From contig CAJXOI010000017.1 of assembly GCA_913057885.1 (NCBI GenBank), positions 1 through 9,453 of the forward strand: 9,453 nt of DNA. The letters run 5' to 3'. This document shows, one piece after another, positions 5,335-9,453 of this stretch; position 1 is the first letter of the stretch; each line of letters begins with the position of its first letter. Under the pieces are notes generated by a model, which saw nothing but the letters and a program-made list of their open reading frames with translations, was not told where the DNA came from and did not search any database. Both the position numbers and the translations under genes were made by a program. The stretch comes from an uncultured Micavibrio sp. Its GTDB lineage: Bacteria > Pseudomonadota > Alphaproteobacteria > Micavibrionales > UBA1664.

Positions 5335-5371
5335 TTAAAGTCATTTCGCTTTGTTAGGGAAAGGAAAAAGC

Positions 5372-7201
5372 ATGTTTGACGTTGCACAAATGGAAAGAGG
5401 CCCTCGCGTCCAAACGGACACTAGCCGTGATGATAACCTGACGACATTCGGGAAGGCTACATTGGAAGACCGCTATTTACTGGCGGAAGAAAATTTTCAG
5501 GGACTATTTGCCCGTGTCGCCATGACCTATGGTGATGATGATGCGCATGCACAACGTCTGTATGACTATATCTCAAACCTTTGGTTTATGCCGGCAACAC
5601 CCATCCTTTCCAATGGCGGTACGAATCGCGGTATGCCGATTTCTTGCTTCTTGAACGAAATGCAGGATTCGTTGGAAGGAATCGCCAGCTTGTGGCAGGA
5701 AAACCTATGGTTGGCTGCACGTGGTGGTGGAATTGGGACAAATGTGTCCAATATCCGCTCGATCGGTGAGCCAGTTGGTAAAAACGGCAAGACATCTGGT
5801 GTTGTCCCGTTTATCAAGGTCATGGATTCGCAAACATTGGCTATTTCCCAAGGGTCATTGCGTCGTGGGTCTGCAGCTCTTTATATGGATGTATCGCACC
5901 CTGAAATTGAAGAATTTGTCGAGATTCGTCGTCCGACAGGTGGAGATCCGAATCGTAAGGCATTGAACCTGCACCACGGTGTTTTGATTCCCGATGCGTT
6001 TATGGAGGCCGTGGCCAACGACGAAGAATGGCCGCTTAAATCACCGCATACTGGGGCGATTATTGATAAAGTCTCGGCACGTGATCTGTGGATTCGTATT
6101 TTAACGGCCCGAATTGAAACAGGCGAACCTTATGTGATGTATGTTGATACAGTGAATAAAATGATTCCCGAACATCACAAAATGGCGGGTTTGAACGTCA
6201 AAATGTCGAACCTGTGTTCAGAAATCACATTGCCAACGGGCATTGACCCTGACGGTCATGACAGAACGGCCGTATGCTGTTTGTCATCATTGAATTTGGA
6301 AAAATACGATGAATGGTGTGACCACCCGACATTTATCGAGGATGTGATGCGCATGTTGGATAATGTCCTTCAGGATTTCATCAATCGTGCGCCGGATACA
6401 TTTGCCAAGGCAAAATATTCCGCCATGCGGGAACGTTCTGTCGGTTTGGGTGTGATGGGTTTCCACTCATTCCTACAATCAAAAATGATTCCGTTCGAGT
6501 CAGTGATGGCCAAGGTATGGAACAAACGTATGTTCCAACATATTAAGAAACAGGCTGATGAGGCATCTGTTAAATTGGCGCATGAGCGCGGGCCATGCCC
6601 TGACGCCGCCGATTACGGCGTGATGGAAAGATTTTCCAACAAAATGGCGATTGCCCCAACCGCGTCAATCTCGATCATTTGCGGCGGGGCGTCCCCAGGG
6701 ATTGAACCAATCGCGGCCAATGCCTATACGCACAAAACATTGTCCGGATCGTTTCCTGTGAAAAACAAGTATTTGAATAAATTGTTGCAGGAAAAAGGTC
6801 TGGAAGGCGATGCGTTGGACGAAGCATGGTCAAACATCTTTACCAACGAAGGATCCGTCCATGATTTGGATATTTTGACACAAGAAGAAAAGGATGTTTT
6901 TAAAACCGCCTTTGAATTGGATCAACGTTGGGTGATTGAACATGCAGCGGACCGCACACCGTTTATTTGTCAGGCACAATCACTGAACATCTTTGTCCCC
7001 GGTAATGTGCATAAGAAAACATTGCACGCCATTCACTGGGAAGCATGGAAAAAAGGTGTGAAAACGCTTTACTACTGTCGCTCAAAATCAATCCAGCGCG
7101 CGGAAAGTAACTCCAGCTGGATGAAAACAAAGGTTGCAAATGCTGCACCACAGCCATCGGCCGACGATAATAAATATGACGAATGTCTGGCCTGTCAGTA
7201 A
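5372..7201 (+). CDS. nrdA: Class I ribonucleoside-diphosphate reductase, alpha subunit (no ATP-cone)
   Basis: The catalytic subunit of class I ribonucleotide reductase makes deoxyribonucleotides from ribonucleoside diphosphates, using a radical supplied by the beta subunit. In the 609-aa product: Cys92 and Cys302 form the redox pair (E. coli Cys225/Cys462); NLCSE gives Asn280, Cys282 (thiyl radical) and Glu284; APTASIS at 428-434 is the phosphate-binding loop; Tyr567-Tyr568 are the radical-transfer pair; the C-terminal CLAC (605-608) is the disulfide shuttle. The catalytic barrel starts within about 70 residues, so the N-terminal ATP-cone for dATP inhibition is missing, as in NrdE-type and some NrdA proteins. 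The ATG at 5372 follows AAAGGA at good spacing. No nrdB/nrdF, nrdI or nrdH lies next to it; the gene ends at a terminator. Confidence 0.96.
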   Translation: MFDVAQMERGPRVQTDTSRDDNLTTFGKATLEDRYLLAEENFQGLFARVAMTYGDDDAHAQRLYDYISNLWFMPATPILSNGGTNRGMPISCFLNEMQDSLEGIASLWQENLWLAARGGGIGTNVSNIRSIGEPVGKNGKTSGVVPFIKVMDSQTLAISQGSLRRGSAALYMDVSHPEIEEFVEIRRPTGGDPNRKALNLHHGVLIPDAFMEAVANDEEWPLKSPHTGAIIDKVSARDLWIRILTARIETGEPYVMYVDTVNKMIPEHHKMAGLNVKMSNLCSEITLPTGIDPDGHDRTAVCCLSSLNLEKYDEWCDHPTFIEDVMRMLDNVLQDFINRAPDTFAKAKYSAMRERSVGLGVMGFHSFLQSKMIPFESVMAKVWNKRMFQHIKKQADEASVKLAHERGPCPDAADYGVMERFSNKMAIAPTASISIICGGASPGIEPIAANAYTHKTLSGSFPVKNKYLNKLLQEKGLEGDALDEAWSNIFTNEGSVHDLDILTQEEKDVFKTAFELDQRWVIEHAADRTPFICQAQSLNIFVPGNVHKKTLHAIHWEAWKKGVKTLYYCRSKSIQRAESNSSWMKTKVANAAPQPSADDNKYDECLACQ

Positions 7202-7230
7202 ATTACGATAATTAAAGACTAGATGTTTTA

Positions 7231-7257
7231 AAAAAAGGAGCTTAAAGCTCCTTTTTT
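7231..7257. terminator. Bidirectional intrinsic terminator between nrdA and the flavoprotein gene
   Basis: GGAGCTT (7237-7243) and AAGCTCC (7245-7251) form the stem, flanked by six A residues on the left and six T residues on the right. Each strand therefore ends in a U-tract. It closes nrdA, 30 bases after its stop, and the minus-strand flavoprotein gene, whose TAA stop (7258-7256) lies within the tract itself. Confidence 0.93.
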
Positions 7258-8701
7258 ATCGGGTGAAGAATTGTATAAAACGCACAATTTTTTTCATGCG
7301 TGGTGAAAATATTTTTTGTGTGAAATAAGACCCCGCAACGCGTTTGCTCACTTCGCTGTAGGTTGGATAGGGGATAATCAATTGTGCGATATCTTTGATT
7401 TTCATTTTCTTTGAGATCGCTAACGACCAGAGGGGGATAAGCTCCCCCGCGCCTTTACCAACGGCGGTCATGCCTAAAATACGTCCATTGGGCTTGACAA
7501 TGGCCTTGATAAAACCTTCAGTTGATCGCTCGGTCTGTGCACGGTCATTGTCTTTATAGGGCCATGTTAAAACTTGATATGATCCTGTCTTCAATTGCCT
7601 TTTTGCTGCGGTTTCGTTCATGCCCACCGTTGCAACCTCTGGGTCGGTATAGGTGACATGCGGCAATGCTGCGTAATTTGCTTTGATAGGTAATTTAAAT
7701 AGAGCGCGCTGCAACACAATGCCTGCCTGATATCCGGCAATATGGGTAAATTGATATGTTTTTGTACAATCCCCAATGGCGAAAACACGTTTATTATTTG
7801 TGCGCATCCCTGCATCAACGGGGATGCCGTAATCATCATAATTAACATTTGCTGCATTAAGATTAAGCCTGTCAATATTGGGTTTGCGTCCTGTCGCGAC
7901 CAACAGGTGCGATCCTGTTATGGTGTGTTTTGCATTATTTTTGGTTTCAATATCAATTTGGATGTTTGATCTATTTTTTACAACATGTTTGATATCGGTT
8001 TCTTCGTATAAATCAATCCCATCATTGACCAGCCGTTTTCGGGCAATATCGACAATGTCTTCATCATCATGTTGCATAATCGTGGAAAGAGAGATCAATG
8101 TGACCTTTGTCCCTAAATGACAAAAGGCCTGTGCCATTTCACAACCAATCGGCCCACCACCGATAATAATCAGGTGGTCAGGGAGCGTTGTGAGATTAAA
8201 TATCGTTTCGTTGGTTAGATAAGGAACATCTTGTAATCCGCTGATTGGCGGGACAAAGGGAACAGACCCCGTGGCAATAACAAATTTTTTGGCCAGAATT
8301 TTTTGATCATTGACCTCGATTTCTTTGGGTGAGGTAAACGCAGCATATCCTTTGATGACGTGCACACCCAACCCCTCGAATCGTTCAACGGAATCATGCG
8401 GGGCGATTGTGGCAATGACATCGCGAATATGGTCGTGAACTTTTTGCATATCGGTATTCACGGTAGGAATATCAATACCAAATTTTGTTGCATTTTTACG
8501 GGCATTGAATGCCGCGTGCCCTGCAGCCAAAATGGATTTTGAAGGCACGCAACCAACATTCAGGCAATCGCCCCCCATTTCCGCACCTTCGATTAAAACG
8601 ACATTGGCGCCCATTTGCGCCGCCCCTGCAGCGGTAGATAATCCGCCTGCACCCGCGCCAATAACGCACAAATCCGGTTTTAAAATATCTTGGCCTGTCA
8701 T
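7256..8701 (-). CDS. FAD-dependent pyridine nucleotide-disulfide oxidoreductase (mercuric reductase/Lpd-like)
   Basis: This 481-aa flavoprotein has the two-Rossmann architecture of the lipoamide dehydrogenase/mercuric reductase family. An FAD site GAGAGG lies at residues 15-20, the redox disulfide Cys46-Cys51 in GGDCLNVGCVPSK, ATG at 143-145, the NAD(P) site GGGPIGCE at 181-188, ATGRKPN at 269-275 and the FAD motif FAIGD at 307-311. The C-terminal catalytic HPTxxE of lipoamide dehydrogenase reads YPTYSE (445-450), Tyr replacing the His, so it is not a true Lpd. The terminal Cys pair of MerA is also absent. The last 12 residues are basic and hydrophobic and could touch the membrane. The ATG at 8701 is chosen because it makes an ATGA overlap with the VTT gene upstream; an in-frame ATG at 8722 has no ribosome site. 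Electron acceptor unknown. Confidence 0.9.
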   Translation of the reverse strand: MTGQDILKPDLCVIGAGAGGLSTAAGAAQMGANVVLIEGAEMGGDCLNVGCVPSKSILAAGHAAFNARKNATKFGIDIPTVNTDMQKVHDHIRDVIATIAPHDSVERFEGLGVHVIKGYAAFTSPKEIEVNDQKILAKKFVIATGSVPFVPPISGLQDVPYLTNETIFNLTTLPDHLIIIGGGPIGCEMAQAFCHLGTKVTLISLSTIMQHDDEDIVDIARKRLVNDGIDLYEETDIKHVVKNRSNIQIDIETKNNAKHTITGSHLLVATGRKPNIDRLNLNAANVNYDDYGIPVDAGMRTNNKRVFAIGDCTKTYQFTHIAGYQAGIVLQRALFKLPIKANYAALPHVTYTDPEVATVGMNETAAKRQLKTGSYQVLTWPYKDNDRAQTERSTEGFIKAIVKPNGRILGMTAVGKGAGELIPLWSLAISKKMKIKDIAQLIIPYPTYSEVSKRVAGSYFTQKIFSPRMKKIVRFIQFFTR

Positions 8702-9405
8702 TTTTTGTAGCGTTCTTTCCATTGTTTATAAAGCGTTGGGATGAGTGCGAACATCCCCAAGATACCAAACGCCAACAGCATTTCTGCGGATAAAAGGTCT
8801 GACGGGCTCTCGATATCCCCTAATTGTTGGCCAAAATAAACATAAGCAGCTGTCCCAGGCATAATACCAATAAAGGTCGTGATCATAAAAATCCGCAAGG
8901 GGACATTAAATAACGCGGGGACAATATTCACCAGAACAAATGGAAATAAGGGCACTAGCCGCATAAAGAGAAGATATCCAATGGCATTATCGCGCATATT
9001 GCCTTCAATGCGCTTATAAAGCGGCCCCGCGCTGCTGCGTAATGTTTCCCCCAATGATGTTCTGGCGATGAGAAATATGACTGTTGCGCCGATTGTTGCT
9101 GCGCTTACCACTATCAATGTTCCCTGCACAAGGCCAAATAAAAATCCACTTAAAAGTGTTAGCAACGATGCAATCGGTAAGGATAAAGCAACACAGGCGA
9201 CATAAATACTGATGAAGATTGCTGAGCTAAGAATAGGTTCGCTGCTAACCTGCGCTTGAAAACTCTCTTTTTTATTCTGAAGCTCTTGAAACGATAATAA
9301 TTCATGCCATCCATTGGCATAAGCCGCGCCGATAAGGGAAAGCAATGCGATCAGGGGAATAAAACGGATAATGAAACTTTTCATGGTTCTTGTAATTTGC
9401 ATCAT
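8698..9405 (-). CDS. TVP38/TMEM64 family (VTT domain) inner-membrane protein
   Basis: This polytopic protein of about 235 aa belongs to the VTT/SNARE-associated family (DedA relatives, E. coli YdjX/YdjZ-like). One N-terminal membrane segment begins near residue 10, followed by the VTT core: hydrophobic stretches, the re-entrant-loop signature RLVPLFPFVLVN and the later PGTAAYVYFGQQLG, and a final membrane helix before a basic end (KERYKK). Family members are linked to lipid scrambling or membrane homeostasis; the direct role here is unknown. Its TGA overlaps the flavoprotein ATG, so both proteins are made from one message. The start is uncertain: ATGs at 9405, 9402 and 9384 and a TTG at 9420 are all in frame, and none has a good ribosome site. 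I give the outermost ATG. Confidence 0.9.
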   Translation of the reverse strand: MMQITRTMKSFIIRFIPLIALLSLIGAAYANGWHELLSFQELQNKKESFQAQVSSEPILSSAIFISIYVACVALSLPIASLLTLLSGFLFGLVQGTLIVVSAATIGATVIFLIARTSLGETLRSSAGPLYKRIEGNMRDNAIGYLLFMRLVPLFPFVLVNIVPALFNVPLRIFMITTFIGIMPGTAAYVYFGQQLGDIESPSDLLSAEMLLAFGILGMFALIPTLYKQWKERYKK

Positions 9406-9426
9406 ATCATGGTTAAACAAAATCGA

Positions 9427-9453
9427 TATAATGATTGTTTATTTATGAAAGGA
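9427..9453 (+). promoter_or_regulatory. Possible promoter and ribosome site of a gene beyond the window
   Basis: TATAAT at 9427-9432 is a good -10 on the plus strand, without a clear -35. The window ends in GAAAGGA (9447-9453), a good ribosome-binding sequence. This suggests a divergent plus-strand gene starting just past the edge. An ATG at 9445 is less likely to be the start because nothing precedes it. Confidence 0.35.

Noticed and set aside
4900..5371. A known riboswitch or 6S RNA in the nrdA upstream region
   Set aside because: I find no cobalamin-box or other class-defining sequence and no 6S-like closing stem with central bubble.
7256..8701. Naming the flavoprotein lpdA or merA
   Set aside because: The lipoamide-dehydrogenase catalytic His is Tyr, and the C-terminal Cys pair and mercury-binding N-terminal domain of MerA are missing.
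8505..8744. 79-codon plus-strand frame and its neighbours opposite the flavoprotein
   Set aside because: It is antisense to strongly conserved FAD- and disulfide-motif coding sequence; a shadow frame.

Overview
The window looks like a piece of an alphaproteobacterial chromosome. The evidence is the radA / cvpA / short-chain-dehydrogenase neighbourhood, a short class I ribonucleotide reductase large subunit, and DnaA- and NrdR-type sites upstream of that gene. A Micavibrio-like or other moderate-GC lineage would fit, but this is a guess from gene style, not an identification. There is no tRNA, rRNA, CRISPR array or recognisable transposase. Coding density is high except at 4900-5371.

Layout. 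1-564 (minus): N-terminal part of DNA repair ATPase RadA, cut by the window edge. 628-2044 (plus): cvpA and an SDR oxidoreductase overlapping by 8 bases; purF, which usually lies between them in Alphaproteobacteria, is absent. 2051-4531 (minus): five genes on one strand, reading from the right: an XRE-type regulator, a tRNA-dependent cyclodipeptide synthase (CDPS), two small unrecognised proteins joined by an ATGA overlap, and the ferritin-like protein Dps with its own likely promoter. 4705-4899 (plus): a 64-aa charged protein driven by a near-consensus promoter, divergent from the regulator. 4900-5371: non-coding or small-ORF territory with a long imperfect stem-loop, terminator-like hairpins, a DnaA box and two NrdR-box-like palindromes. 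5372-7201 (plus): class I ribonucleotide reductase alpha subunit without an ATP-cone, ending at a bidirectional terminator. 7256-9405 (minus): a TVP38/TMEM64 (VTT-domain) membrane protein translationally coupled to a mercuric-reductase/lipoamide-dehydrogenase-like flavoprotein.

How the genes may work together. The most interesting unit is the regulator-CDPS pair at 3201-4531. The two genes overlap by 7 bases, are AT-richer than much of the surrounding DNA, and have no recognisable tailoring enzyme beside them. The simplest reading is an acquired cassette making an unmodified cyclic dipeptide from aminoacyl-tRNAs under its own regulator, whose C-terminal domain may sense a ligand. The CDPS keeps the catalytic Ser, Tyr and Glu, and carries Tyr-Pro at the subfamily position, which points to the XYP branch. 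The product cannot be read from sequence. The nrdA upstream region is a second well-marked control region, with a DnaA site for replication coupling and paired NrdR sites 73 bp (about seven turns) apart.
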